This document shows positions 22,901 to 35,810 of a stretch of DNA of 64,000 bases, in pieces. Location: assembly GCA_007449985.2 (NCBI GenBank), contig VIIQ02000094.1, forward strand, positions 186,001-250,000. Reading direction: 5' to 3'. Under the pieces are notes generated by a model, which was given only the letters and a program-made list of their open reading frames with translations, had not been told where the DNA came from and did no database searches. Positions within the stretch are counted from its first letter, which is position 1. Each line of letters starts with the position of its first letter. The translations under genes were made by a program, and so were the position numbers. This stretch comes from Desmodesmus armatus. Lineage: Eukaryota; Chlorophyta; Chlorophyceae; Sphaeropleales; Scenedesmaceae.

Positions 22901-24926
22901 ATGTGGTACAGAGGAACACTGCCAAGTAGGGCCAACTGGCATGGCACTGTATGAACTGGACTGCTGCAGTGTCTGGCAGTGTCCCTTGCAGTCACTGAGT
23001 GCTGGCCTGCAGGCTGTGCCCTCGCTCACCTCACATAGGCCAGGGGTGATGCACCAACAGCAACAGAGGTGCTGCCTGACTGGATCAGCTGCAGCATGCG
23101 GATCTGCACACCAGTCAACCCAGCACGACCACCGACTTCACAACAGGTGACATGTTGAGCCCATTTGACAGCTTGTGAGTGTCTGCCGCACCCCACAATG
23201 TGAGTGACCAATGAGCTTGTCATGCATTGCTGTCTCTGCTGTTTGCTGTGTGCAGTGCCGCTGAGGATTTGTCAGTGCAATGCAAAACATTCACAGCAAA
23301 GACACAACAAAGGAATGCGTGCATGCGCATCAAATCACCACTGACATCAAGCGAGGATAGGGCAGCGACCATGTTGCCTGACTGCCCTCTCCCGCCACTG
23401 GCATTGCTGGCTCACCTGTGCCCGCAGGTCCAGGCAGTTGATGCGCACCAGGGCGTTGCTGAAGCACACTGCAACCTCCTCACCAGCATCTGCACTGCTC
23501 AAGCCTGGACAGGACATGCCATACACACAAATGCAGCATACACACAGTTGCTGCTTGGGCTGTGGCTACACCCACTTGGTAACTGCTGCTGGCAGCACCT
23601 TTTCACATACATGTGGCCAGCCAAACAGCCCCCCCCCCCATGTTGCCCCCCCCCCCCCCCAATTGGCAGCACTGCGTCCAAGTAGTGGATGACCTGGCTG
23701 GGAGTCTACTGGAGAACACAGCCAATCTGCAACAAACTGTCTGTTGGAAAAATGGAATGAGGGGGCCCTGCCTGACTCTGACGATGACACTGTTATCCAG
23801 TGGCACAGTCATGCATGCCACAGTTGTCATCTGTGCTCATCCGCAATCCCCCAAACCTTTACCTGAGCAGTGTGGTCGGACGAGAATGTCCATCACCGCT
23901 GTCCCAAACAGGCGCTGCTTGTACATTAGCTGCCCTGTTGCACTGTGGATCTGCAGGTAGCCATCTGCTGTGCCTGACAGCAGCACCTCTGACTCCAGCA
24001 GCGACTGGTATGCTTCAGCATCACTCTTGAACTGCCCAGTCTGCTCCTGCTGCTGTCGCCGCTGCGCACTGCCCGGTCTGCGAGACTGCAGCTGCCCAAA
24101 CCAGGCCAACGCTGTGTACTCATGCTTTGAGGAGTGTAAATAGCACTGCGCTGCTGGGTCGTGCTGCTGCTGTGGGCTGTCTGGATGCTGCTGCTCTGGT
24201 TTGTCTGGAGGGAGAGGTAGCACTGCCAACACCTGGCCCCTTGCAAGGGCTATTACTTTCCTGCAGGCAGGCCAACGCTGCTCAACTGCCTGTTGTGTTG
24301 GTGCAGGGAAGAGGTTGTGCCACCCTTGCACTCACCCTGCGGGGTGTGCTGCTATGGCTAGTGGTGCACCTGCGCCTTGTAACCACTCATCCAAGCCTAG
24401 GCTAGTGCCTGCCTGCTCCAGGGGCAGGCGCATAGGCTGTCTGGTGCGGCTCTGCTGTCAAGCCAGCACTGCTGTTGAAAAGTTGATCATGGGCGCTGGC
24501 TGCCTGTCGCTGGATAGACGTTCATCACATACTCAAAATACCAATGGACACTAAGACGGAATGGGTTGACCTAGGGGGGGGGGGGACGGTGCCAAGGAAC
24601 CAAGCAATCAACACATCCTCAAGGCAAACTTTGGACAGTCAGCAGAAGATGCATGCAGAAGTACGTGACGAGCTGTTGTTTAGACGAGAATTATAGGAAG
24701 TCAATAATAGTGTTGCGTGCATGATCTAACGTAGTGGTGGGGGATGATGTACCTTACCGTTGGTGATCTGGAGCTGGAATGACGCAGCCGCGATGCACGT
24801 ACATCTGCGTGATCCCTTCTTTTCCGAGGCGCAATTGTCTAGTGCGCCGTGCTTGGGGTCTTCTAGAAGCTTCTTCCAACCACCGGCAGCAGTTACAACG
24901 ACAGTCACCCCCAAGCACGCCAACAA
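19939..24926 (-). CDS. RAB3GAP2-like Rab3 GTPase-activating protein non-catalytic subunit
   Basis: Homologue of the N-terminal beta-propeller domain of RAB3GAP2, the regulatory subunit of a Rab GAP/GEF complex in membrane traffic and autophagy. Minus-strand exons I can defend: 23863-24289, 23416-23504, 23030-23103, 22451-22623, 21614-21694, 21029-21129, 20674-20844 and 19939-20256. Likely but less certain are 24758-24926 and one ending at 24336; another may lie near 22,800. Diagnostic segments: LLSGTADGYLQIHSATGQLM (family: SSGYVRFYTENG), VCFSNALVRINCLDLRAQ, LMVSPDNLGRVLLVDGADMV, then IWK|GYRDAQCGW (family IRMWKGYRDAQIGW) and LLVLYAPKRQVLEVW. The last exon ends soon after, so the product is a short, N-domain-only form as in plants. 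The start at 24,926 is provisional; the 5' end is 92 bp from the next gene. Confidence 0.82.
23629..23660. repeat. Two poly-C runs in a RAB3GAP2-like gene intron
   Basis: C-runs at about 23,629-23,639 and 23,646-23,660 are separated by ATGTTG. Similar mononucleotide runs occur at 13,721 (G), 24,573 (G) and 44,828 (G). Such runs can form i-motif or G-quadruplex structures, are prone to slippage, and are common sites of assembly error. Confidence 0.85.
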
Positions 24927-25018
24927 GCAGAGCTGAGCGAAGCCATCGTGTGGAGATCAGCAGTGACCGTGTCTCTCTCCAACATACATTCTTTCTCTAA
25001 GTGGGGGACCCACAGTCC
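24927..25018. promoter_or_regulatory. Compact divergent promoter between RAB3GAP2-like and ankyrin-like genes
   Basis: Only 92 bp separate the two proposed start codons. If both are right, the promoters and 5' untranslated regions overlap heavily. The minus-strand start is provisional, so the true gap may be different. Confidence 0.35.
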
Positions 25019-28000
25019 ATGATGAGCTGTCCGGGAAGGTGCGCCCTTCTGCCAGCAGCAGCAGTGCTCCTGGTGGCGGTGCTCAGCATGCAGCTGGCAG
25101 CTGCCAACATGCCACCTTCATCGAACCCATACGCGGGAAAGTCGTATGGAGGCTGCAAGGGCGGTTTCTGTGCGTCTAACGACACAGCGCTGGAGCTGCA
25201 GTTCTGGGAGGCAGCCAGCAAGGGCGATGCCAAGCTGGTGAAGCAGCTGCTGGGGAACGAGAAGCTCAACCTCACGAGAAACATCGTGCCAGACGACGAT
25301 GGACTCAGCAGAGTGCTTGATGTGGCAGTTTGGGTTGCCTCTGAGAAGGGTCGCCATGATGTGATGAAGGTGAGTGGGCAGCTGCAGTCCTGTGAGCAAC
25401 CAGCAACAGTGGGAGCCAAGCAGTGTGAACACTGATCAAGCTTGGTTTCCATTCTGTTGATGCGTGCCTGGGTCATTTGAGTGGGGGCAGTCAATGGTGC
25501 AGGTGCCCTGCACTGTCTGTGTCACTGGCGGGCCAGTTGGATGCGGCGTTGGCCTTGAGCAAGAGATGCAGCCTTTCGCACTGGAGTCAAGTCCAATGGA
25601 TTTGTTGGGGGTGGTGATATAAACTTTGCCCGCATTTGTGTGCAGCCATCAGCCCCCAATCATCGCCATTATAATCAAACACCAGCTAGCTACACTAGTA
25701 TCCTCTATGGCAAACACACAGCCTGCCTCCTCCCCGTCCCCCTTACAACTGCAGGTCCTGTTGGAGCCCAAGGAGCACCGCAGGCTGTATCAGTTTGAGG
25801 ATGGCCACATCATTGACTTGGCAGCCATGAATGGCGATGTCAAGATGGTGCAGCTGCTGCTGGACTTCAACATGACAGTTGGGCCAAGCGCCATGGCACA
25901 CGCAGCACACTTCAACCACACGGGAGTCATGGAGGTACGGCCAAGATGCTGCAGTACACAGTGCGTATAGAACAGCCGTAAACATCAGTCATATGCAGGA
26001 CTGCTGTGTAGCCCTAATGATGTAGCAGACATTCTTGAAGCTGTGTGTAGCTGCTGTGTGTGGCAGCAGTGCTTCCTGACAAGGACTCCATGGTTTGCCC
26101 TGGATGCATGCGCTGTAGTTTCCACACTATAAGAGTTGCAACTGTGTCAAACATCTGTGTCACGTGAACTGTGCTGCTGCTGCTCCTGCCGCTCTGTCGC
26201 TGCTGTGCTGTCCACCAGCTGCTGCTGCCCAAGCCGATGGACCTGAAGTCTGCCATGCAGGCCATCTCCAACGGTGGCAGCCAGGAGATGGCCAAGCTGC
26301 TGCTCAAGGCCATGAAGGAGCAGCAGATCAAGGAACACAGGCCAGAACGTGCGTGCATGGAGTGATTGGGTGCTGTTCAATTTGCCATAAGGCTGTTGGT
26401 ATACTTGTGTGGGGTTGTGCTGCCAGAGCAGAGCCTGTCCCAGCTTGCCTCTGCTCAGGTAGTAGGGACTTGTGGGTGGGCGGTGAGGAGCTTGCATGGC
26501 TTGCAATTTAGTGCTCAACCTCAAACCACCCACCTGCAAATCTGTGCAACCAAGGGGGTACAGCTGTTGCTTTTGTGCCCGCTTCAGGCTGTGGGACTTG
26601 GGTGATGCTGGTGTATCGGAGGGACTTGTACTGCTGACACCCTGTCAGCCTCACTCTGCTGTCAGCCCCTGGCCCATCAGATCTGCTGACTGCAGGCGTG
26701 CTGTGTTTCTGTTGCTGCCTCCCGTGCTGCAGAGGGCAACAACGCGTACGATTGGCACGGCGACTATGTGATGATAGCTGTCAAGGGTGGCAATGTTGCT
26801 GTGCTGAATGAGCTGCTGGCAGGAGGTTACGAGCTCAAGTGGCAGCAAGCACAGGCGAGCAGCAACAGCAGCACTCCATACTGTGCTTGCTTGATCATCT
26901 GCCCCTGCCGATGACAGCGCATCTGTGACTCAGCTTTGTCAATTCTCACATTTTCCTTAGCAAGGGATTGGGTTGCTATATTTTGTTGCACAAGGGGTAT
27001 CGTTTACCTGGCTTGCTGGCTGCAATCTAAAGGCTTGCAGTCACAGCTGACGCACACGATGTTGGACCACCTGATGGCAGAGAGCATGATTCCCCCACCT
27101 ACCTGAGATCGCCCCATCCCCTTGAACAACAAGCATTCCACGTCATGTCGTGCAATTGGCGTCTTGAACTTGTATGCAACTGCAAGTCATTGCTCGATAC
27201 ATGGTCTGCGTATGTGTCTGCCCATGCAGGACCTGATCAAGGAGGCAGCTGAGCAGGGCAGCCCTGAGGTCATGGACATCCTGCTGTCACAGAGCCTGTT
27301 CAAGAAGGACAAGGATGAGCTGGCAGAGGCAGTGGACACAGCACTCAAGGCCTCAGCAGAGCTAGGCAAGCCCGACATTGTGGATGTGCTGATCAAGAAG
27401 TTCCCTGAGGAAGTGAAGGCACACTGCAAGGCCGGCGTGTTCAGGGCCTACAAGTAAGCTGGACGGCTGGACAGCTGCTGCGATGATTGTGGCATCGTCC
27501 CGTATGCAAGTCACTGGTCGACGGCTGTGGATATTGTGTTGCTTGCCCTGCTAGCTGTCAACAACAAAGGCATGTTTGCTATGGCTCAACACACGTGTTT
27601 GTGCACCACTTTGCTACCAGCGGCGCCACCACAGCATGCGGCGATGCTGTCATCACAGCCGCCACTGATTGTCCTGATGTGTCCTTACGCACACCTCATA
27701 CTGCTGTGCCCACTCTGCGACACATACGACAGCACATACACTTTATTGTATGTGTAAGCACACTTCCTGCTCACCAACTATTGTGGGCTGTCACTCGTGG
27801 ACAGGTACGGTCGTGACGCTGTGGTGCAGCGCCTGACCAAGGTGTGCCCTGTGGACCTGGCCAAGAGCAGCAAGCTGCAGGATGCAGAGTGGCTGGGCAA
27901 GGTGGCAAATGCTGCACGCGATGGCGATGGAGCCGCCATGAAGACACTGCTGCAACATGAGAGGGCCAAGCAGCGAATCAAGAAGCTGCGCAAGCCTATG

Positions 28001-30117
28001 GAGGTGCGTGCTGGGACGACATGCTGTTGCTGCAGCCTTGAAACGACAGGGCGTTGGCTTGAGGTTTTGGTGTACAACAGCTTAGTTGGAGCCTTATTGC
28101 CTTTCAATCTGGCCCAGCCCAAAGCAAACCACAGTTTGAGGAATTGCGCAGGCATTCCATGCTTCCTTTCGCATGCTGTGTGCCGCTTATATCATTCATG
28201 TTACAACCACAGCTGCCGCCACAGCAAGTGTCATCCAACCAGCGAAGCACTCTAAAGCCCCAGCACACACAAGCTGTGCATGTTGCATAAACCTGCATCA
28301 CTGCGATGTGTCCTGCAGGAAGACGAGTCTGGCAACCAGAAGATGCCCGACGGCCCTGCCATCGACCCCAAGCATGACCCCCTGGTGCTCGCTGCCGTCG
28401 GCGGCCACCTTGACGTGGTAAAGCAACTGGAGGAGTTGCACATGCTGTGCTCCCCCTGTGCAGCCAAGGATGCAGCGAAGACCAACCAGACAGCAGTCAT
28501 ACAGCACCTGATTGGGGGGACGGCCAAGTTGGTGCTGCAGGTGGGTGTGGGCTGCAACAATAGGTTGAAGTGAGGGCTGGGCGGCAAGAGGGCTCGACCC
28601 TCACAGTCCTGGGCCCCAGACTTGGGTGCGGGGCACAGCCCATGTTGTGCTGCAGGTGTGCTGGAAGTGAGATGACAGCAAGTCTTGTGCCCTTGTAATA
28701 CAGGATGGCAACACATACACAAGGGCTGGGCATGCAGGGATGCATTCTCAGGGGGGGTGGGAGGTGCGAGAGTGAGAGATTGAGCGCGTGCACCTGGTAT
28801 GCTGGTTCTACGGTGCTCGAGCCAGGACAGCACCTGGCAGCCATGTGTGGGCAGTGTGGACCAAATAATGGTGGACATAGCTGTGCCTAGTCATATGGCT
28901 GAAGATGCTGCTTGTGTGGCTGTCATGCGCTGTGCTGCATGGCTGTTCCTGCAGAGCAACGAGGACATCATCCAGGACGCCCTGCGCATCACTGCCTACT
29001 CCATGGAGGCCCAGAACTGGCCACTGGTTGAGTGGTTCCTCAAGGAGCACGCCTCACCAGACCTGGGCGCTTACTTCCTGCCCGTCATCGCACAGGTAGG
29101 TAGATGTGTGTGGCGGGATTGTGGTACAGCCCAGGATATTACTAGGCGGGTGCATGACGGCTGGTCTGGATGCATAGCACGGTTGAGGCAGGAAGTGAGG
29201 GGTGTGGCTCACTTTACAGGTTGGTGCATGTTGAGCAGTGCAGGTGCAGTGCCGCCGTGAGTGGACCTGTGCGGTGCAAGTCTTTCTAGGATAGGCGCAG
29301 CGCCACCCGTCAGCAGCAGCAAATCTTGGGGCTATGTTTCTTGCCTGCATCTCTTCCCGGAAGGGGGGGGGGTGAGCGTTGGCAGATGTTTGTGTCTCAC
29401 AAGCAGACAACCCTGAACATGCTCCTGCCACGTGTCGTGTGGTGTCGTGTGGTGTTGTGTTGTGTGACATCAGGAGGGCAAGCTGGAGGACATGAAGCAC
29501 ATGCTGAGGATCCTGTCAGACCTGGGGCGCACTGACAACTTCTACTTTGCGCAACAGGTGGGCCTTGGCACCTGATAGCTGCTGGTTTTATTCTACTCAA
29601 CTGACGTGGCTTGGCAGTGTGCATGTGTGCAATGATGATAGCTGATGAATTGGCCCTCTGACTGCCTCATGCTAGACGGCAAATTTAGTTGGACCGCACT
29701 GCACAGCAGCAAGACAGTGTGAGTCAAGTTGAGACCTTTGGCATGCTTGAAGCTGTTGACTGGTGTTACAGGAAGGTATGGCAGGTCTGTTGTCAGTGCA
29801 CACCAAGCTGGTGGCACCTGCGGCAGGTTGGCTTGTGCACAGCCCACCAGCAACCCCTGCAGCGGAGACCTCTTCCTACTTTTGACAGGTTTGATTTCGA
29901 AAGCGCTCGTCCTGCTGCCTGCCTGGGGTCCGACATCCTGCAGGTTCACAGTGCCATGATCAGTGCTGCACTGGGTGGCTACCTGGAGCTGATGCTGGAG
30001 CTGCAGAAGTACAGCTACCCAGAACTGTATGTGCAGCCAGATGCTGACGCTGAGGGCGCACCGGAGGGGGCTGATGACTACGAGGAAGCTGCTGCAGACG
30101 ACAAGACGGAGCTGTGA
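25019..30117 (+). CDS. Secreted or ER-directed ankyrin-like solenoid protein
   Basis: Exons 25019-25369, 25755-25934, 26219-26348, 26733-26854, 27230-27453, 27805-28003, 28319-28540, 28955-29095, 29474-29557 and 29944-30117 join in phase to about 608 residues. One intron starts with GC instead of GT (26,855). The N-terminus MMSCPGRCALLPAAAVLLVA and the next ten residues form a signal peptide. The rest holds about ten degenerate ankyrin-type helical pairs, for example FWEAASKGDAKLVKQLL, HIIDLAAMNGDVKMVQLLLD, MIAVKGGNVAVLNELL, LIKEAAEQGSPEVMDILLSQ, PLVLAAVGGHLDVVKQL and MISAALGGYLELMLELQKY. The tail is acidic (ADAEGAPEGADDYEEAAADD). Ankyrin repeats are usually cytosolic, so a signal peptide is unusual. 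There is no membrane anchor or ER-retention motif. Function is unknown; a binding scaffold in the secretory route or extracellular matrix is an inference. Confidence 0.85.
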
Positions 30118-31214
30118 GAGGGCCACGGTCTGTGAAGTAGTCGGGGCGGCTGTTGGGTACCGCGACATTTTGCGGGTCTCATGGCTGGATCAGTGGTTGT
30201 TGTCAACCCAACGCACGCAGTGTTTGGATATTTTCCAAACACTTTTGCTCTTGACACATTTGGGAGAGTATGTGTGGCAACTGACGAGATGATCTGAGCG
30301 CATGCAGAGTGTCAGGGGTATGGCTTGGTAGTGTGCATAGATGTGTGTTGTTGACGCGCGCCGGTGCACCGTTTGTCCTGTTGTGGGGCATGGGCGCAGG
30401 TGGCCAGATTGTTACTTGTTGTGTAGTGTTGAAGTATCAGGTGTGAAGTTGTTGGCGCAGGATGTGTGTGGAGTTGTTGCTGCTGCCCACTCTGGGTGAG
30501 GTCTGTGCAGAGTACTGGTCCTGGGCTGGTGCTGGATGCCTTTGTGGCTGTGTTCAGACGACGATCAGGGATGTTTCCGGAATTATGGTTGTCTGTGGTT
30601 GTCCGCCTGCGTGTTTTTGTTGCGGCCAAGGCTGCCGGGGTTTGTGGTTGTCATTGACAGGGTGCAGCTGGCCAGACACCGCTTGTTGATGGTGCTTCAC
30701 TACCCAAACTTACAGAATTGAATAGTTTGCCAGGCTCAAACTCACTGTTCGACTGACGCAGCTTTTACGGAACACCAACCTTGGACGGAGCCCCTACTTA
30801 CGAGGCAACGTTGCAGTGAATCAATCCGATATTGATTACAGATTTGGAGTCTACAGAGCGGTAAGACACGCTACAGGACTCTTACGTGCAGTGCTGTTGT
30901 GCTGTCCTTGCAAATCACAGTGCATGCAGTTGCATGCACGTTGCATTTCGTCACAAACATTACCTTTCAATGTTCCAAGGTATATAGTTCACTGCTCGTG
31001 CCGTATGCGGACGTCTGGGAACCTGGCAGAACTTGGTTGTCATGTCTTGCATAATCTCACCCAATCCTCCTACTCTCAAGCTGCTGTTGTGACAATCGCT
31101 TCCTCAATACAGGTGTGGTTGAGTTTTCGTGAGGAGTGATTCCAAGGCCAGTGTGCAGCTGAGCAGCACCACAGACCAAGGCAGCAGTAGCAGCAGTCAC
31201 CAGCCAAAGCAACA
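30118..31214. other. Ankyrin-like gene 3' UTR and promoter of the next gene
   Basis: About 1.1 kb without a recognised exon. The first part is GT-rich, like the 3' untranslated regions of the neighbours. The last few hundred bases before 31,215 contain CAGCAG-rich 5'-leader-like sequence and possibly a 5' UTR intron. Confidence 0.45.
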
Positions 31215-33000
31215 ATGGAGCTCCCAAGCGCCACGGAGTTCACCACTTTATATGACCCAAACTACACATACCACTATGACAAGATCAGCTGCATGAAAGG
31301 AGCCTATTTTGCACACGTGGTCTTCTGCTACCTTGTGTTCCTCAGTGGCATCCTGGCATGTGAGTGCGCGAGGACTGCAAGCAGCTGCACTGGCATTCTT
31401 GAGACTGCGACTGGCTGCAATTGACAGTCAGCACTTAATGTTATTGCCATACAAGATTCCTGCAGTAGTAGCGTTCACAGCAGGCAGACACTTGCAGTTG
31501 GCTTAGGGTGCTGACGTCGGGCTTCATCAGGGCTGCTGACCACCTGCTGGTGCTTGCTGCGTCTGGTGTTGCTGCAGTCGTGACACGGCTGATTCCCAAG
31601 CTGAAGTGGACCCATGTGTGGTGGGGCAGGGCCTACATCATCAGCATGCTGTGGGCAACAGGTAGGAACGCACTCACCCACACACACCTTGATGTGCATT
31701 GCCATCAAAACAACACACCCATGTAGCGCAAAGGCGACTGCAGACAGCAGGCAGTCCTATGCTGCTCAAACAGCCCACACGTCTGTTTGGCCCATGCGGT
31801 AACACATCTCAGCCTCCTGCGTGGTGCTACCTGGTGGAGCCTCTACCCATACAGCACTTGCTAGCCGGTTCACCCAGTGATCTACATCCAGTGATCTACA
31901 TCCAGCTGTCATGCCTCGCCCTCTCTGCATGCCCTTGGCCGGCAGCATCCCTCTCACAAACAATTCCTGCCCCACCCACTCCTCACACCCACTTTCCCCT
32001 TACGCATTCATCCTGCAGGCACCTCCCTGATTATCCACAACAGCGGCCTGCCCCCTGCCACCCTCATCTCCTTCATCTGGGTGCTGGGTGGCATGTGTGT
32101 GGGCTGGATCCTCATCAAGTTCCATGAGATCCGCATGGACAGGCAGGCCATGGCCCTCGTCACTCAGCAGCTGGCAGCAGGGGGCCCTGAGGCTGTGGCA
32201 GCCAGCAAGGACTTGGGGGCTGCGCTGGGGGCGGCGAAGGCCCAGCTGGCTGGCAGCAAGGGCTTTGTCAGCAGGTTCTTCTCCATCAAGGCGGCACACG
32301 GCATTATCATGTTTGTGTCATGGATCAACATCGCAGGTATGTACAGCACGGCTTTGAAGTTTTTGACAGGATTGGTTGGGGAGCGGGTTCAAGTTGGGTT
32401 GGCTTTGGTCGCTGTGGGCACATACAGAGACCCCTGTGTGGACACCTTGGCTATAATGTCTACGTTGCCTACATGCTTGGGTGTGGCCATGTATCTCCAG
32501 GGTCCCTCTCTGCACACGCCGCATGTCTGACTGGTGCACTGCCATTGTCCCCGCCCGCCCTGCCCCCAGGCCGCATCTTTGCTTCCGACCAGAGCGGCGA
32601 CTTCACCTGCCACACCTACCCCGTCTACAAGCCCATCAACAGCAAGCACTTCAACGGCACAGACGCCCCCGTCACCCTGCTGCCCACACACGACCCCAAG
32701 TTTGCCAGGCTGCCCTGGGCCCGTACCGGCCTTGCTGGCTGGTCTGTTGCCATGCTTCTGGGTCCTCTGTTTGGTGCTGCACTGATTGGGGCCATTTACT
32801 CTGCTGTGGCTGCACGTGCTGCCAAGAAGCGCAGCAGCAGGGTTGTGTCTGGACACAAGCTGGCGGCTGTTGAGGATGGCCTGCCCCTGTTGTGGTGGGT
32901 AAGGACCTCACTCACTGAAGGGGCAGTGACTGAGTGTGTAAGTCATGAGCGGAGTGCTGGTGGAGGGAGTGTTTGTTGGTGTTTCAACGGCAGTTGCTGA
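31215..33000 (+). CDS. Multi-pass membrane protein, family uncertain (DUF2306-like?)
   Basis: Exons 31215-31359, about 31507-31661, 32019-32336 and from 32570. Start: MELPSATEFTTLYDPNYTYH. About six membrane segments are visible: AYFAHVVFCYLVFLSGILA, LLVLAASGVAAVVTRLI, IISMLWATGTSLII, LISFIWVLGGMCVGWILI, AAHGIIMFVSWINIAG and WSVAMLLGPLFGAALIGAIY. The loop KWTHVWWGRAYI has the H-x-x-x-G-R-x-Y pattern I associate with DUF2306 membrane proteins, but this is weak. The luminal loop contains NGTD, a glycosylation sequon. Exons 2-4 are in phase. Exon 1 to exon 2 is off by one base with the visible splice sites, so that junction is unresolved. The 3' end is uncertain: the frame stays open to a stop at 32,998-33,000, but a donor-like GTAAGG at about 32,898 could end the exon earlier. 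Function unknown. Confidence 0.65.
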
Positions 33001-35050
33001 GTTCTGTGAGCCATTCGGTCACTAGTCCTTGTGGTGGAGCGTGGTGTGAGGAGGGGAGCAATGTCTGCTGGGAGGGTGCATGCGTTGGTATTGTGTGCAT
33101 GTGGAAGTGTCAGGATCTCACATCATCTGACTTGCGCTGTTGGCGAGGTGGCTGAGTGCTCTTTTGAGACAAACTGTGTGAGTTTGTCGGTGAGAGGGTG
33201 AGTCTGTGGTTTGTTGGTCATATGAGGTGTGTTGGTCATGTGAGGTTGCCCTGTGGATGCGCGCAACTGGTGAAGAGGAGGGCAGGATTGAGAGACATAG
33301 AGAGAGAAAGAGAGAGCAGCTTCAAGGAGAGAGTGTGTTTGGGGGTTTGGAGGGTGCCCTGCTGTGTGCCTGTGTGGGTGTCAAGCAGAGCGGAGGTGGA
33401 GGTTCTCGCGCTGACTGGTGGTTGTCCTGTGGGGGTTGTTGGGGTGACTGCATTGGGTGCTGAGTGTTGACACTCAGCTGGACCAGCATGGGGGTGTGCA
33501 TGTGGGTGCAAGCAGTCCCTGCACTTGATGGAATCGTTGTGCATGGAACCTTGTGTGGGTTTGCCTGCTAGCGCTGGCACAGGCGGCATCCTTATGTGCA
33601 GGTTTCCTGCAGGCTCAAGCAGTGTGTTGCACATGTTGGGTTACGGATGTCTGTGTGCGGGTGGTGCTGGCGGAGAGGGCAGCATTGCCAGCTCCCTTGC
33701 CACCAAGGATTGCCACCAAGGGTGATTGAAGTTGTCTTGACTGCTGGGGTGTGTTTGAGGTGCTTTGTGTCATCGGAGGGGTTCTGAAGGTGCACGTACA
33801 CCTAGGTGTATATGTACATGCCTGAAGACCCACAATAAAACAAAATTGCCAATCCTTACCCTGAGGTTGATATCTTCAAGCTTGGGTGCTGAGCTGCTTT
33901 GGGCCATGAACGCGTGCATGTGACAGGGGAGCTACCTGAGCTGCAGCGGCATGCCGGTTCGTTGAGTTTGTGCATGACTTGGCACATGAAAAGGTGTGCA
34001 ACGCATGCACAGGCATTGGCCGCCGCTGCCTTGGCTGCATGCAGCGTCACAAACGACTGTGGTTAAACCCTTTTTTTGCAGCGCTGGCAGACACTACTGT
34101 TTGCTGCTATTGGAGTAAGCTTTTTGAGTAATTTTTGCAGCCTGTGCAGCTTTCACGGAGCAGCTGCTGCCTCTGCTGCAGCATTGTAGCAGGCTGTGAC
34201 TGGGGCTCTGTGTGGCTGCTTTGCTGTCTGTCTAGTTCAGCTCAGCTTGTATGAAACCCTGTGCTTCGGCAGCAACAATGCACGTCTCGCTGCTCGATGT
34301 GCATTGCGCTGTGTGTTCCATGTGACTGTCGGCTGCGAGTCAGCGGGGGCATGAACTCAATGTAACCCAGCTGCAGCCAGACACTTCTGTTGTGGGCTGG
34401 GGCAGGAGCGCACTGCGAAAGTGCACGTCATACCATCGTGCCGCTAGGGGTATGGGCTGGGTGGCTGGTTTGGATTGCTGTGCTGGGTGTGTGGTGCTGC
34501 AGCAGCACTGCTGCTGGCCGTACAGGTGTCCCGCATCCATACGAGTGCCTACAGTAGCACTTTGTAACAGATATGTCCGCCCTTCTAGAAGAACCCTCTC
34601 ACAATGGCTTGCCCACACGGTAGATCTTGCAGTGATCTGGCAGTAGTAATTTGGATCAGAACAGTCCTGCTTGTGTGGCACAGCGCGATCGATAAGGTGA
34701 GAGCATACGAGCTTCAATCGGGTTGTGTGTGGGTGGATGGGACGACAGGCTGTGGAAGTTCCACAGCGGTTCCACAGTGGAACCCGCCACCCGCAAACCG
34801 TTGTGGCGTTAGCAGCAGCCAACGAGAGTAAGCAGAGCCCTGAGACAATGTAATTGAACGGCGCCTGTGTTCACTCTGCTATGAGGCAGCACTAACAATC
34901 CAACTCCTGCTAGCCAAGAAGTTCGGCTTTCGTCTAGTCGCACAGCTGCAGACCAATCGCTCCTGATTTTCATCAATCGGATCACGTTTGCTGCACTAGG
35001 TGTGCTCGGATGCGACGATCGGCCTTGGTCTCATAGTATCGAAGCTGATC
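33001..35050. other. 2-kb intergenic region
   Basis: No exon recognised. The left part is GT-rich and 3'-UTR-like. A GAGAGA-rich microsatellite lies at about 33,289-33,316, and an AATAAA motif at 33,834-33,839. The right end (34,800-35,050) should hold the promoter and leader of the PWWP gene. See also the palindrome at 34,768. Confidence 0.5.
34768..34784. other. Perfect 8-bp inverted repeat with 1-nt centre
   Basis: GGTTCCAC, A, GTGGAACC. It sits about 270 bp upstream of the PWWP gene start and is preceded by a related GTTCCAC copy at about 34,758. It could be a dimeric transcription-factor site; function is unknown. Confidence 0.7.
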
Positions 35051-35779
35051 ATGGCAAGCACGCAGCAACCTGGGGCGAAACCGGCCAAACAGCTGGTGCT
35101 GGCGCCTCCTACACCATCCGAGCTTTGTTGGGCCAAGGTGAGGGATGTTTAGGGCAGTCCGTGTGCCTGCATCGGCATTGGCGCGTGGCACCCGTCACTA
35201 CTGCTGTTGCGTCCTCCTGCCGTGTCTACAGGTTCCTGGGTGGCAGTGGTGGCCGGCACGCGTGCTACCACCTCTCGAAGGCACAAAGAGCGACGACCAG
35301 CGAGTTGTGCTGTTCCTGATTGACAACACAGTAGCAACAGTCCCCGCCAGCCTCCCGCAGTTTGATGTGCACTACAACCGCTTCCTGCAGGCATGCTATG
35401 CCAACAAGGTGAGAAAACTTTGCAAGGTAGAACATGCAGTGTGATCAAGGGGTCAGACCGTCTTGATCCACACGCAATGCCGCATTGGAACCTGAGTGTG
35501 TGAGGACTTGACAGTGGATAGGTTCAGGAAGTGGAAGGACGTTTGTTGCCGGACACCGTTGTCCCTTAGTAATGGCAGCAGTTTCCCCGGATTTGATCGC
35601 GCTGTGTATCCCGCCCTTCTACGTTGGCACCCGCAGAAGCTGTTCCAGGCTGTTGAGGAGGCTCGTGCACTGCTGATGGAGGGGGTGGCTCACCACCAGC
35701 GCAAGCAGCTGGCAGCCACAGCAGCAGGCGACACCCAACAGGGGGTCCAGCGGCCGCAACGCTCCCAGACACCCGTGCG

Positions 35780-35810
<31 letters not shown>

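Noticed and set aside
23837..24331. Use of the ATG at 24,331 as the start of the RAB3GAP2-like protein
   Set aside because: A clear acceptor at 24,290 and plausible upstream exons indicate that this is an internal exon.
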